DNA from: Oscillospiraceae bacterium
GTDB lineage: Bacteria > Bacillota > Clostridia > Oscillospirales > Oscillospiraceae
Assembly (NCBI GenBank): GCA_902790375.1
Contig: CADARY010000031.1
Coordinates: forward strand, 1-36,131
Direction of reading: 5' to 3'
Length of the DNA: 36,131 bases
The translations under genes were made by a program, and so were the position numbers. Shown piece by piece: positions 1 through 9,000 of this stretch; position 1 is the stretch's first letter; every line of letters starts with the position of its first letter. The notes beneath the pieces were generated by a model. It worked only from the letters and a program-made list of their open reading frames with translations. It made no database searches and was not told the DNA's origin.

Positions 1-360
1 AACAGCGCCTCCTTTGTAGATTCTCCCGCCTACTCATAAGTGACATTTTCTCAAGTTAATACGTCGCGGAAAAAGGGACATTTTAAAAAGTCATTGACAC
101 CGTATCTTATAGCAATTGACAATTGAATCTGACTGTTCAGGAAGCACTGGAACGGAATTGGCATTGATAAAGGGAGTATTTTACCCTTTTTCAATCATTA
201 TTCTCCAGTGCTTTTTTCTTTGCCTATGAACCTTGACAATTGAATCAGGCGTGTGCGCAGGACCATATGCCATGACCCAAAACAGGTGAGCAAAGGAAAA
301 ATGCGTACAGTAAACGCCGAAGTACAAACTTATAAATTTCAGATTAAATTGGAGGAACAT
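1..360. other. Gene-free region with repeats
   Basis: No convincing gene is visible here. Two related motifs, TGACATTTTC at 41-50 and GGACATTTT at 76-84, lie close together. Further on, the 14-nt word TTGACAATTGAATC occurs at 116-129 and again at 233-246, on either side of a weak hairpin in which GCACTGGA near 144 can pair with TCCAGTGC near 205. The base composition is AT-rich compared with the chromosome to the right. The most likely reading is a non-coding remnant of mobile DNA that also serves as the 5' flank of the small gene starting at 361. Confidence 0.4.
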
Positions 361-703
361 ATGAAGCAAACAATCAGAACTTCGGATAATTACTACGGTT
401 GCACACTCAGAGCAGCAAAAGATTTTCAGTTTGAAACGCAGGTACACTGCAATTATGAAGAGGAAACAGTACGCTATGCGGTGTGCCGATATATCCGGCA
501 CTGTCCAAAAATCAGGGACCGATTTATCCGAGAGGCGGTCAAACTTGGTTTATCCACAGGGAAAAAAACACAGGAGACATCAGATTCATGTCAATGTCAG
601 AAATATGGAACTCCCGGGCCGTGAAGCGATTTTAACAATTGAGGTTGGACAAGGAGAGCTTATTGTGAAAAAGCTGATCATCGAAGAAGCTACAGCGGAT
701 TGA
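361..703 (+). pseudogene. Small unknown gene, frameshifted in an A7 tract
   Basis: A reading frame starts at ATG 361 behind a good ribosome binding site (GGAGG at 351-355). It reads MKQTIRTSDNYYGC and continues to a run of seven A residues at 562-568. After this run the original frame decays into an unnatural tail and stops at 624, while the next frame continues with protein-like sequence (HVNVRNMELPGREAILTIEV) to a stop at 703. Removing one A would join the two parts into one protein of about 114 residues. This indicates a single-base insertion in a homopolymer: a frameshift mutation, a sequencing error, or less likely transcriptional slippage. I do not recognise the family. Its position in a decayed mobile region suggests an accessory gene. 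Confidence 0.5.
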
Positions 704-1240
704 TTTCACCAATGTTCGGGCGCATGAAGTAACGCATGGGGTGACGAGAGAAAACCCCGGAACTGGTAAAAAAATTCAGATACATCCTTCTGACCGAACT
801 GAATGCAGCTGGCTCTTTTTTACCCATTCACCCATTTGCTCCTTCTTCTTTTCCATCAAGACGGATGGGAGAAGCGGGCTATCAAAGTATTGCTTGCTCC
901 TTTCCTGTGGTCGATGCTAGTTCTAACAAATACGGAAACCATTATGGCAATTGTGTACGGCGGCAGGAAGGCCTGCAAAAATGCAATGTCTTTTAGCAGA
1001 CTCAGGACTATGGCGAGTAGGAACAAACTGAACATCGTTACGGCCAAAGATTAATTGATGATATTGTTATTCATAATTGTTCCTTGCCTACCTGGCAGAT
1101 ATGTAGATAGCTTTTCTTAACTATGGCCTAAGAACAGCGTATGATTTGTCGCAGATTCCGTACAAAACACTTGCATGCACGGAAATCTGATTGTTTGTAA
1201 TTGACAAGCTATTTTGACCATCCATGAATCAGTGTAATAT
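704..1240. other. Gene-free region, probably decayed DNA
   Basis: About 540 nt without a supportable gene. The short open frames on both strands lack ribosome binding sites and have unnatural composition. I see no RNA gene or clear promoter. It probably represents degraded accessory DNA between the frameshifted gene on the left and the terminator at 1241. Confidence 0.4.
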
Positions 1241-1289
1241 AGCATCAAAACAGCGGTCAGAAATTTTCCCCGACCGCTGTTTTGATGCT
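1241..1289. terminator. Bidirectional terminator-like hairpin
   Basis: A perfect 18-bp inverted repeat (AGCATCAAAACAGCGGTC at 1241-1258, pairing with 1272-1289) encloses a 13-nt loop. The core CAGCGGTC/GACCGCTG is flanked by AAAA on one side and TTTT on the other, so it can end transcription in both directions. It sits just beyond the stop of the minus-strand lipoprotein gene, which is its likely client. Confidence 0.75.
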
Positions 1290-1337
1290 GGTATTATGTT
1301 TACTCTATATCGAAAAGTACAGTCAATACTCTATACA

Positions 1338-2210
1338 TCACACTGGTATAAGCACAGTGAGCTGTCCTGTCTGGTCGTTATACCAATTGAGTTTTCCGTC
1401 TTGTAAATATAGGCTTCCGGTTCCATCAAAGCTTTCGGCTGAGGTGGTATAGCTCACACCATCTGTGCAGGTTTCAAGCCAGAAATGGCTGCTGTCATAT
1501 AGCATGACACCTTCCTTGTACACATACGCCGTCATCTGCCAGCGTGAGCGAACGAATTCTGAGTTTGCCCAGAAAACATTCACTTTCACGCTGCCTTCGG
1601 TCTGGTAGGAGATATTGATCTGACAAAGCCCGGAGAGTTCATCTACCCAGTTGCCGACAAAGCCGTGGTGCAGTGCGGTCGGTGCAGCAGATTTGACTGT
1701 GATCTGCGCAGATGAGGTGTTGACAGAGCCTGCCTCATTGCTGAATTTGCAGTAGACTTTGACACCGTTGAACAGCTCAGGCACTCCCTCCAGTTTCAGT
1801 TCTTTGGTGTTGCCGCCCGTGATCTTCAGTGCAGGGAACTGGTTCTGTACAGCCGAATAGCTCACATCTAGGGAGCTGTCCGGACTTATAAAATGCCACT
1901 CTGCCAGAGTAGCATTATCGCACTGTGCAACGAATGTGCAGCTGCCGTTTGCTGTCACCGTCTCATCTGCCGGTTCCTTCGAGATTTTCGGCAGAGAGAT
2001 TTGAACAGGAGTGGGTGTTGAAACCGGCGCCTTTGTGGGTTCAGGCGTGGGTGACTGTGTTGCCGTGGGAACCGGGGTCGGTATCGCGGTCGGCACAGGT
2101 GTGGATGTCTCAACAGGGATTTTTTCAGGCGTTTTCTGCTTACGCCCGCAGGCGGTAAGCATCAACAGAGATAAAGCAATGCAAAGAGTCAAAAACAGTT
2201 TCTTTTTCAT
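1338..2210 (-). CDS. Secreted lipoprotein with Pro/Thr linker and Ig-like region
   Basis: A 290-residue protein with a lipoprotein signal peptide: MKKK, a hydrophobic stretch, then the lipobox LTAC with Cys21 as the lipidation site. Residues about 28-70 are a Pro/Thr/Ser-rich linker with repeated TPVPT-type units, as in wall-spanning spacers. Residues about 75-172 resemble an Ig-like fold (spaced Cys, Trp and a Y-C-K-F segment). A second region (about 180-290) is Trp- and Tyr-rich and may be a beta-barrel-like ligand domain that I cannot name. A strong ribosome binding site (AAGGGAGG) lies 6 nt before ATG. It is likely anchored to the outer face of the membrane and may bind surface or host ligands, but the function is unknown. 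It probably belongs to the accessory island. Confidence 0.75.
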   Translation of the reverse strand: MKKKLFLTLCIALSLLMLTACGRKQKTPEKIPVETSTPVPTAIPTPVPTATQSPTPEPTKAPVSTPTPVQISLPKISKEPADETVTANGSCTFVAQCDNATLAEWHFISPDSSLDVSYSAVQNQFPALKITGGNTKELKLEGVPELFNGVKVYCKFSNEAGSVNTSSAQITVKSAAPTALHHGFVGNWVDELSGLCQINISYQTEGSVKVNVFWANSEFVRSRWQMTAYVYKEGVMLYDSSHFWLETCTDGVSYTTSAESFDGTGSLYLQDGKLNWYNDQTGQLTVLIPV

Positions 2211-2235
2211 AATATTCCTCCCTTAAAATGATTTT

Positions 2236-2421
2236 TTACCACTTGGACAGGATCTTGCCGTACATCTGCTTCTTTTCATCGCCGAAGCGCTGCACACGCA
2301 AAATAACATAATCGTCGATCTTAAAATCCGAATCCTCATACTGGTATGAGTAGCTGCACATACACACCGCGCCGTCAGGAAGATTGCAGAAGACGCCGCC
2401 CGCGTATTTGCCGGAGATCAT
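2236..2421 (-). CDS. Small S1-like domain protein of the conjugative element, possibly truncated
   Basis: A 61-residue protein that begins MISGKYAGGVFCNLPDGAVC and ends YGKILSKW. The pattern of a short beta-rich segment with a hydrophobic DYVILRV strand resembles the S1-like RNA-binding modules found in proteins of Tn1549-type conjugative elements; this is by memory of the family and not proven. Its start codon overlaps the stop of the TrbL-like gene as ATGA, which suggests translational coupling. The protein starts abruptly inside what looks like a domain, so it may be the C-terminal remnant of a longer protein fused to the end of the broken upstream gene. Confidence 0.45.
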   Translation of the reverse strand: MISGKYAGGVFCNLPDGAVCMCSYSYQYEDSDFKIDDYVILRVQRFGDEKKQMYGKILSKW

Positions 2422-3903
2422 CGCCTGCCCTGCCGTGCTTCGGGTCTTGCGCTTGCCCTCGGTTCTGTGCTGCTCCCGGAGGATTGAGCGCGGATCGTGG
2501 GTGACTGTCCTGTCATGCGCGTATTGGCGGGCCCCTGCTGTGTGGGATTTTGCGTGACGGCGTTCACGGAACTGTTGACGCGTGCTGCGCCGACGGCGAC
2601 GTTATTCTGCTCGGAGCTCTGTACTGTTCCTGCCGTGCCGTGCTCAGCGCGATTCGTGCGTCGGGCATTGCCTGCCTCACGTTGGGTGAAGCGCGGCCCG
2701 TTGCCGACTGCCGACTGGTTTCCTGCCGGTGCCGTGCCGGGACTGTGCTGCTGGTTTAAGGCGCTGCCGCTTTGATCGGCACGACCGGCGCTCTGAACGA
2801 CGCGCTCTCCGGACGCGGCGGGCATTCCTGCCGTGCCGTGCTTAACTTCGCTGCCATTGGTCGGATTCGTTCCCTGCGTTCCGGGAGGATTCGTCTGCAC
2901 TGTCGGGCGGGTATGGCCCGGTGCCCTGCGTGTCCCCAGAGGTACGGAAGTCCTGCGGGTATCATAGGCATTGCTGCCGCCGCTGTTTCCAGAGACATAC
3001 TCGTTGACGCTGGATTGCTGCGCCCCGAACTGCGTGTTCTGACTCTGCTGCGCTGTTGCGCTCTGATTGCTGTTCACGTTCATGCTGCCCATGCTCCTGC
3101 TTCCGGCACCGTCAGATTTTGGCGGGGTCGGTCCGTTGGGCGTAATGTGCGGCCCACCGGCAGGTGTGTTCGGATTCCTGCGGCTGCTCTGTGTGCTGCC
3201 GCGTCCCGCGCTGTGCAGGATACTCCCCGCGATGGAGCGCATCACCATATACGAGAGCGCGTCGGGGAATCTGCCCAGAGAGTCGCCGGTCATGGCCGGG
3301 TTAAGCCTGATCCGTGCGACGATGGCATCGGCTTTCTTCGCTACTCTCACCACTGTCAGCACCAGTACCATCCAGGGCAGCACATCCACACCGCTGGGGT
3401 AAAACGAGAGTACCGACAAAAGCATTTTGACGAACATCACGTTCAGGATCGTGAGCAAACACATGGAGCCATACATCCGACACGGCGCTGAGTCCTGCGA
3501 AGCTCGCCTTGTCCGCGAACTGGATATCCACCGCGTCTGGGACTTCCAGCATATTGATGACTGTGGAGGTCATATTGAGCGCAATGTTGCAAATCTGCGG
3601 ACTTGACACCAGCAGGAAAGAAAAGACAAAGGTTCTTCCGAATAACAGCTTGGGGTCTTCCGCCTCGAAGCCGAGGCCGGTCATCATGCTGCGCACCGCT
3701 TGAAACACCAGGTCCCCGATGAGCAAGGCTCAGCCCAGCGCCAGCATGGTCTGCATGACAGGCTGGATGACCGGCATCCGCTCCTTCAGATATGCGAAAT
3801 CCATGCTCATGACGTTCAGAAGCATGGATGAAAAGTATTCCCAGCACTCCAGGATCAGGCCGTAGGTCCATTCGATGAAGCCCTGAAAGATAAGCTCAAG
3901 CAA
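2418..3903 (-). pseudogene. Broken TrbL/VirB6-like conjugal transfer channel protein
   Basis: In the family this is a polytopic inner-membrane component of the type IV secretion channel of Tn1549-like conjugative elements. The likely start is TTG at 3903-3901 behind GGAGGG, reading MLELIFQGFIEWTYG. Two lesions are visible. First, an in-frame TGA at 3730-3732 replaces what is probably Trp in LALGWALLIG. Second, near 3477-3490 the frame changes: the sequence before it reads ADKASFAGLSAV, and the other frame resumes with RMYGSMCLLTILNVMF. In intact relatives I recall about 50 residues with membrane helices between those motifs, so an out-of-frame internal deletion is likely. The C-terminal part, which remains open from 3476 to 2418, keeps the conserved ADAIVARI and NPAMTGDSLGR motifs followed by a long low-complexity tail rich in Gly, Ser, Asn, Gln and Thr. 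The gene cannot make a full channel protein. Confidence 0.75.
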
Positions 3904-3943
3904 ACTTCGGCCCTCCTCTCTGCCTGGGCTGTGTATTTATCTG

Positions 3944-4291
3944 TCAAGGGGTGATGGTTGCCAGACCGCTGAACAGAGGCGCAACATAGGCGATGAAAGC
4001 GCCGATGCCATTGATGACCGCCCACGCGATCCAGATACGCTTGAGCCAGTCCCAGGCCTGATCGACCTTGTGCTGGTTATTGGAGAGCTTGGCTCCGATC
4101 ACGGCGACGGCAGACATCAGTCCGGCCAGCACCGTGCTGATTCCTGCGATATGGGTGTAGACGTCCACAATGATCCTGTTGGCCGCCGTCCACATATCTT
4201 CCGTCGCGTAGGCGGGTACGGTAAAGAGCGCCGTCAGGAGAAGCGCGGTCAGGGAAAAGAGATACAGCTTAAAAAGTTTCTTCGTAGGCAT
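3944..4291 (-). CDS. Maff2-family conjugative element membrane protein
   Basis: A 115-residue protein with an N-terminal signal peptide (MPTKKLFKLYLF..., probable cleavage after VPAYA near residue 29) and two hydrophobic segments at about 42-66 and 85-108 separated by the polar segment NNQHKVDQAWDWLKRIW. Size, topology and the central motif fit the Maff2 family, small membrane proteins that sit next to the TrbL/VirB6-like gene in Tn1549-type elements and resemble VirB2-like pilins. A strong ribosome binding site (GAGAGGAGGA) precedes the ATG. The gene appears intact although its downstream partner is broken, so the transfer apparatus is no longer functional here. Confidence 0.8.
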   Translation of the reverse strand: MPTKKLFKLYLFSLTALLLTALFTVPAYATEDMWTAANRIIVDVYTHIAGISTVLAGLMSAVAVIGAKLSNNQHKVDQAWDWLKRIWIAWAVINGIGAFIAYVAPLFSGLATITP

Positions 4292-4326
4292 TCCTCCTCT
4301 CGCTGAGCAGTCTCTATATTCGTTCC

Positions 4327-4731
4327 TTACATAACATCACCTCCCTCACGAGGGTTATCCTCCGCACACAGCTCGTTCAGATGATGAACAAAACCGCGAA
4401 CAAAGGGCGCAAGCAAAGCATCGCTGCCGGAGATCCACCAGATGACCTCTGGCAATGGCTTTGCAATGGTGTCATACTGGATGGAGATGATGAGCAGAAC
4501 CTGCCGATCAGTAACCTGCGCAGCCTGCGAGGTAATGCGGCGGCAGACATTTCGGGTGCTGTCCCAGTCTCCGCAGGCGTCGAGGATCTGCGTATAGAGC
4601 AATCCGGCTTGCATAACGCTGACTGCCTCCACCGCGCTTGTGTTGATCTGTCCATCCGCCGTGAGTAATCCCATCCTTTGAAGGCGGATGGAGGCAGCGG
4701 GGTCAAAAGGGCTTATAATTTGTGGCGCCAT
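4327..4731 (-). CDS. Unknown protein of the conjugative element block
   Basis: The start at 4731 (MAPQIISPFDPAAS) is chosen because GGGAGG lies 8 nt upstream; an extension to 4770 has no such signal. The 134-residue product is soluble and probably helical, without signal peptide. I do not recognise the family. It stands directly upstream of the Maff2 gene on the same strand with 35 nt between them, so it was likely part of the same transfer operon. The expected coupling ATPase and relaxase genes are absent upstream, so the element is truncated here. Confidence 0.5.
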   Translation of the reverse strand: MAPQIISPFDPAASIRLQRMGLLTADGQINTSAVEAVSVMQAGLLYTQILDACGDWDSTRNVCRRITSQAAQVTDRQVLLIISIQYDTIAKPLPEVIWWISGSDALLAPFVRGFVHHLNELCAEDNPREGGDVM

Positions 4732-4892
4732 GTGTTTTCCTCCCTTCGGGCAATAAGAAAGGCCCGGCACTTTCGTGTCGAGCCTGAATGTAGATTGTTT
4801 TCATAATATATATGGTAAAAGCCTTTCCTGTGTGCTATAATAACATAGCAGAGTACAGTATCGCTGCATATCTGAAAAGGGGATATTGGTTA

Positions 4893-5335
4893 ATGAGAGT
4901 GTATCTCGATATGTGCTGTTATAATAGACCATATGATGATCAGTCGCAGCTCAGAGTTGCGATGGAAGCGCAGTCAAAGCTTCATATTCAAAACCTGATT
5001 AAAGATGGCAGCTTGGAGCTTATAGGACATATACTCTGGATTATGAGGTCAGCAGGAACCCCTATGAAATGAGAAGGCAGTCAATTGTTCAGTTTATTCG
5101 TGACAATATGAAGGGTTATGTCGGCGCTGAGCGCGCTGAACTCATTGAACCGATTGCAGAAGAAATCATGAAGACGGGTGTCAAGGAAAAGGATGCTTAT
5201 CATGTAGCTTCAGCCATATATGCCGGGTGCGAGTACTTCATTTCTACTGACATTCGGCTGCTGAAATACAAATCCGACAGGATCAAACTGGTCACACCCA
5301 TTGAATTTGTTACAGAAACGGAGGGTGAAGAATGA
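4893..5335 (+). pseudogene. PIN-domain (VapC-like) protein, frameshifted
   Basis: The start at 4893 (MRVYLDMCCYNRPYDD, with the first conserved acidic residue of the PIN fold in VYLD) follows AAAAGGGG. The frame runs through LELIGHI and then derails near 5034; another frame opens with LDYEVSRNPYE and continues through the conserved KEKDAYHVASAIYAGCEYFISTD, which holds the remaining acidic residues. Reading CT instead of CTCT at 5034-5037 would restore GHILDYEVSRNPYE, so a 2-nt duplication is the lesion. Intact members are about 145 residues and are candidate RNases of toxin-antitoxin modules. The downstream gene overlaps its stop codon (ATGA). The disrupted toxin would be harmless to the host. 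Confidence 0.75.
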
Positions 5336-5559
5336 TTCCAAATACTGTTGATATTATGAATCGTGGGATGGAATGTCTTACGGAAGCTCTCGGTGTGGTC
5401 GAGGCAGAGCAGTTTATTTCTATTATCATCCGGGAAAAGTTTGATTACACAAAATGGCAGCGGAATTACTTCGATGCGATGGAGCCCGGGGAATTCCACA
5501 AGAAAGCATTGGAGTATGCCAAGGCACATCCGTATACCGGAAACGCTGAGCGACTGTAA
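5332..5559 (+). CDS. Small partner gene of the PIN-domain protein, possible antitoxin
   Basis: A 75-residue protein (MIPNTVDIMNRGMECLTEAL) that overlaps the end of the PIN gene by 4 nt, so the two were translationally coupled. It looks helical and carries the segment IIREKFDYTKWQRNYF. I recall this kind of small protein next to PIN proteins of the same type, but I cannot name the family. Antitoxin function is inferred only from position and size. It remains open although the upstream gene is frameshifted. Confidence 0.6.
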   Translation: MIPNTVDIMNRGMECLTEALGVVEAEQFISIIIREKFDYTKWQRNYFDAMEPGEFHKKALEYAKAHPYTGNAERL

Positions 5560-5572
5560 AAAAGTATAGCCA

Positions 5573-5655
5573 GAAGGAGAGACGCAGATAAGCGATCTCT
5601 CCTTCACTATTCGATAATAATACACAAGCGAGGCGGCAAGCACACCTCGCTTGTG
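5573..5655. terminator. Two adjacent hairpins after the PIN gene pair
   Basis: The first has a 10-bp perfect stem (GAAGGAGAGA at 5573-5582 with 5596-5605, loop 13 nt). The second has an 11-bp perfect stem (CACAAGCGAGG at 5623-5633 with 5645-5655, loop 11 nt). Neither is followed by a T-tract, so termination is probable but not certain for the first; the second could be part of an attachment-site arm region. Confidence 0.45.
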
Positions 5656-5791
5656 CCGGATAATCTGACCACAATTTTGACCACAAATAGGATGGAATCA
5701 TTGGAAAGATTATCACTAAAAAGTTCACATACAGTCAAATAAATGACGTTTTTGATAATTATTAACAGCGAGTTGTGACAAAATTGGTTTA
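5656..5791 (+). other. Possible integrase C-terminal remnant next to the attachment site
   Basis: The plus strand frame reads NLTTILTTNRMESLERLSL and stops at 5740-5742. Short Thr-rich tails containing repeated LTT units occur at the ends of some clostridial tyrosine integrases as I recall them, and such genes often end beside their tRNA target. No catalytic Arg-His-Arg-Tyr motif is present in the fragment, so this is only a suggestion. Confidence 0.25.
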
Positions 5792-5835
5792 TGGGGTTCA
5801 AGAGGCCGGAAGTTCGAATCTTCTCACTCGGACCA
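5792..5835 (+). other. Attachment-site duplicate: 3' half of tRNA-Pro(GGG)
   Basis: The 44 nt beginning TGGGGTTCAAG read as the 3' side of the anticodon arm (GGGGT then TCAAG), the variable loop AGGCC, a T-arm (GGAAG, loop TTCGAAT, CTTCT), the 3' acceptor strand CACTCGG, discriminator A and CCA. The 5' half of a tRNA is missing: the preceding sequence cannot make the acceptor, D or anticodon 5' strands. C1-G72/A73 and a GGG anticodon would fit tRNA-Pro. Such a fragment is what integration into a tRNA 3' end leaves at the far side of an element. It separates the decayed mobile DNA on the left from ordinary chromosomal genes on the right. Confidence 0.65.
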
Positions 5836-6010
5836 AGAAAAGTTCTGAAATCGAAAGGTTTTGGGATGGTCTCAAATGTGATACTATTACTGTTGAAGAG
5901 CATGGCTTCTTGTCCTTTCAGTTTTGTATAGGCAACTTAACTTTAGGACTGCCATGCTCTTCTTTCAATAGCTTATTCTCTTTTACTCATTAAAGTTTCG
6001 TGATGATCCC
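5836..6010. other. Gene-free spacer with an inverted repeat
   Basis: No gene is supportable. A perfect 12-bp inverted repeat (GAAGAGCATGGC at 5895-5906, pairing with 5951-5962) encloses 44 nt; it is followed by a T-rich stretch. It could be a terminator of an unseen transcript, a small structured RNA or a mini-element footprint. Confidence 0.35.
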
Positions 6011-6013
6011 AAA

Positions 6014-6046
6014 AACAGGCAGTGATCGGTTTGATCACTGCCTGTT
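6014..6046 (-). terminator. Terminator of the HD-GYP sensor gene
   Basis: A perfect 14-bp stem (AACAGGCAGTGATC with 6033-6046) with a 5-nt loop. Read on the minus strand it is followed by TTTTT, and it lies just past the stop of the long sensor gene. Confidence 0.85.
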
Positions 6047-6059
6047 TCGAAGCGCGTTC

Positions 6060-9000
6060 TCAGGGAGCTTTCGGGGGCGCTTCCTGCTTGCGGATGTTGT
6101 CGATGGCTTCCATGCTGCCGCCGCCGTGGTCGTCGGGCGCGCGGAACTCACCCTTGTCCACAAGGCGCAGGAAGGCGTCGACCACGTCTGTGGTGAGCTG
6201 GGTGCCGGAGACCTCCTTGATGATGGAGACCACCTTCTCAAAGTTCATCCGGTTGCGGTAGGGACGATTGGAATACATGGCGTCGAAGCAGTCGGCCACC
6301 GCGATGATCTGGGCCACCCGGGGGATCTCCTCACCCTTCAGATGGCCGGGATAGCCCTTGCCGTCAGGCCGCTCATGATGAGCCTGGGCGCCGACGGCCA
6401 GCTCCGGCATGATGGTGATTTCCTTGAGCGCTTCATAGCCCTTCGTGGTGTGGGACTTGATGATCTCAAACTCCTCGTCCGTGAGCTTGCCGGGCTTGTT
6501 GAGCACCTCCTGCGGCACGCCGACCTTGCCGATATCGTGCAGCAGAGCGATGCGATAATACTTCTCCACCGTCTCCTGATCATACCCCAACTCTCTGGCG
6601 AGCATGGCGGTGTACTTTGCCACACGGGAGGAGTGGCCGTTGGTGTAACGGTCCTTCATATCAATGATTTTTGCAAAGGCCTCCGTAATGCCGCCGACAA
6701 GGGCCATGGTCTCCTGCTGCTTCTTCTCAAGGGCGCGGGTTTTTCTGCGGATGTAATACCGCACGGCCGCCGCCAGAATCAACAGTACCGCAAGTCCTAC
6801 CAGCACATAGAACCACACCTGCTCGTAGAAGGCCTTCTCCTTCACGATCGTGACGCTGACAACCTTGTTGCCGCGCCCCATGCTGTCCTTGAGCTGCATC
6901 ACATAATGATAGGTGCCGCCGCGCAGGTTCGTATAGTCCACGGGCACCATCTCGCTGCGGCTGACCGTGGTGCTCTGCCGGTCAAAGCCCTCCAGCTTGT
7001 AGCTCACCTTGGGGTTGCTGAGCGAATAGTTGAATACAAAGCTCGGCACGGTCAGCTTTTGCGTGCCGGACGGGATGGTGAATGCGCCGGTCTCATCCGG
7101 ATAAAGGACCACGCCGTCTGCCTCCACAAAGGGAACGGAGGCAATCAGATCATTGACGTCCTCAAAGGGCTTTTCAATGTTGACCTTGCAAAGGCCTGTG
7201 CTCCCGGCGATGTACAGGTCGCCTTCACTCGTCAGATTGCTGTAGGAATTGGCTGTGGCGATGCAGGGCAGGCCGTTGGCCAGGCTGTAGTATATGGGGT
7301 TGATGTCACCGTTGGCAAGCAGCTCCTCCGCGGGCGTCACATAGATGCCGTTGCTGCTGAGCACCCACATATCCCCCTTGCTGTTCCAGTAGAGGTCAAA
7401 GTTGTTGGCGTAGGGGAATATCTTTACCGTTGTCACCTGACCGTCCGGACGCATAAAGGCGATGGCGCTGCTGGTGACGATCCAGACCACGTCGCGCTCT
7501 GCGTCCCGCTTGAGGCGCATCACGATATCAGAGGGAAGCCCCTCCTCCACGTTGATATTCTCAATGCCGGAGTCCCGGATGATGTAAAGGCCGCCGCCGT
7601 TGCTGCCGAGGAGGATCTCGCCGTTTGCCCCCTCCTCCACGGTGAGGCTTTCAATGTTGACGATCCCGTCTTCCCTGCCGTAGGAGGCGACCACACGCTT
7701 CCCATCAATGACGTTCATGCCGCCGGTAAGGGCGACAAGGATCCTGCCGTCCTTTGCTTCGGTAACCGTGCGCAGGCTGCTGGACAGGAGTCCCTCCGCC
7801 TCGGTAAAGGCGGTCAGTTCACCGTGGTCATAGCACAGAAGCCCGTGGGCGCGCCAGGTGGAGATCCACAGACGCTCCCGGCTGTCACGGATGATGGAGC
7901 GGATGCGGCATCCATCGAGCAGCGCGATCAGATCGTCCGCCTCCAGCGCCTCGCCGGAGGCAGTTTCTGCCCGGGTCAGCGGGAGAGCGCTGAGCGGGCC
8001 GTTCTCATCGAGCACAAGCAGACCCGTGTCGGAGGCGACAAAGAGCTTTCCGTCGCACATACAGGTGGAATTGACAACCATCTCCGGCAGATCATAGCGC
8101 TCAAAGAGGTCGGAGAACTGGTTCGGTACCACCTTCATCACGCCCTGGCGTGTGGAGGTAAACCAGAGATTGCCCAGATAGTCTGTCGTCACGTGGCCGA
8201 CATTGTTGTTCATAGGCAGGTTTTCCAGCAGATGGAAGTGCCCGTTATCCAGCACGCCGATGCCGTTGCCCGCGCAGATCCAGATTTTGCCGTCGATATA
8301 CTCCATGGCCATCAGGTACTTCAGCGGCGAAATGTCGATCTTCTCAAGAACAGTAAACTCCTCACCGGGGTCGACAAGATAAAGGCCGAAGTCCGATGCC
8401 TCATGATAGAGCAGACCCGGATGCTCCGGATCGGGGAGGATGGTGCCGGTCGCCTTGAGGGGATTGTCGCTGGTACCGATATAGCGGAGCAGCTTGCCGT
8501 CCCGGATCAGCATCAGGTCGCCGAGGTCGGTGGTGCCATAGAGGATGCCGTCGCTGCCGAGGCGGAGACTGCGCATGTTCGCGTCGCTGATGTACTCCCC
8601 CTCAATGGAGCTCAGTTGATAATCGGCGTCGATCATCATGATGCCGCCGGTAGTCGCAATATAGATCGTCCCGTCGGGACCCTCGACGATGGCGCGGGTA
8701 TGGGCGGACTTCATCCCGTCCAGCTTCCCCCAGGTTTTGAGGGTACCGCGCTCCATGACCGCGACACCGTTGTCATTTGTCCCGATCCACAGGCGATCCC
8801 GGCTGTCCACGAACAGGCACTTGATGCTGGTGAGGCCGCTGGTGGAATCCATGCGCTCAAAGGTGTTGCCATCGTAGCGGATAAGGCCGGCATAGCTGCC
8901 GATCCAGATAAAGCCGTCGCGCGTTTGGACGATAGCGTTGGCCTCCGAGGTGGGCAGGCCGTTGAGCCCGTCATACAGTACTGCGGAATAACCCTCGGTA

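Noticed and set aside
803-1054. 83-residue open frame with hydrophobic N-terminus
   Set aside because: No ribosome binding site, no recognisable pattern, and an equally long frame on the other strand.
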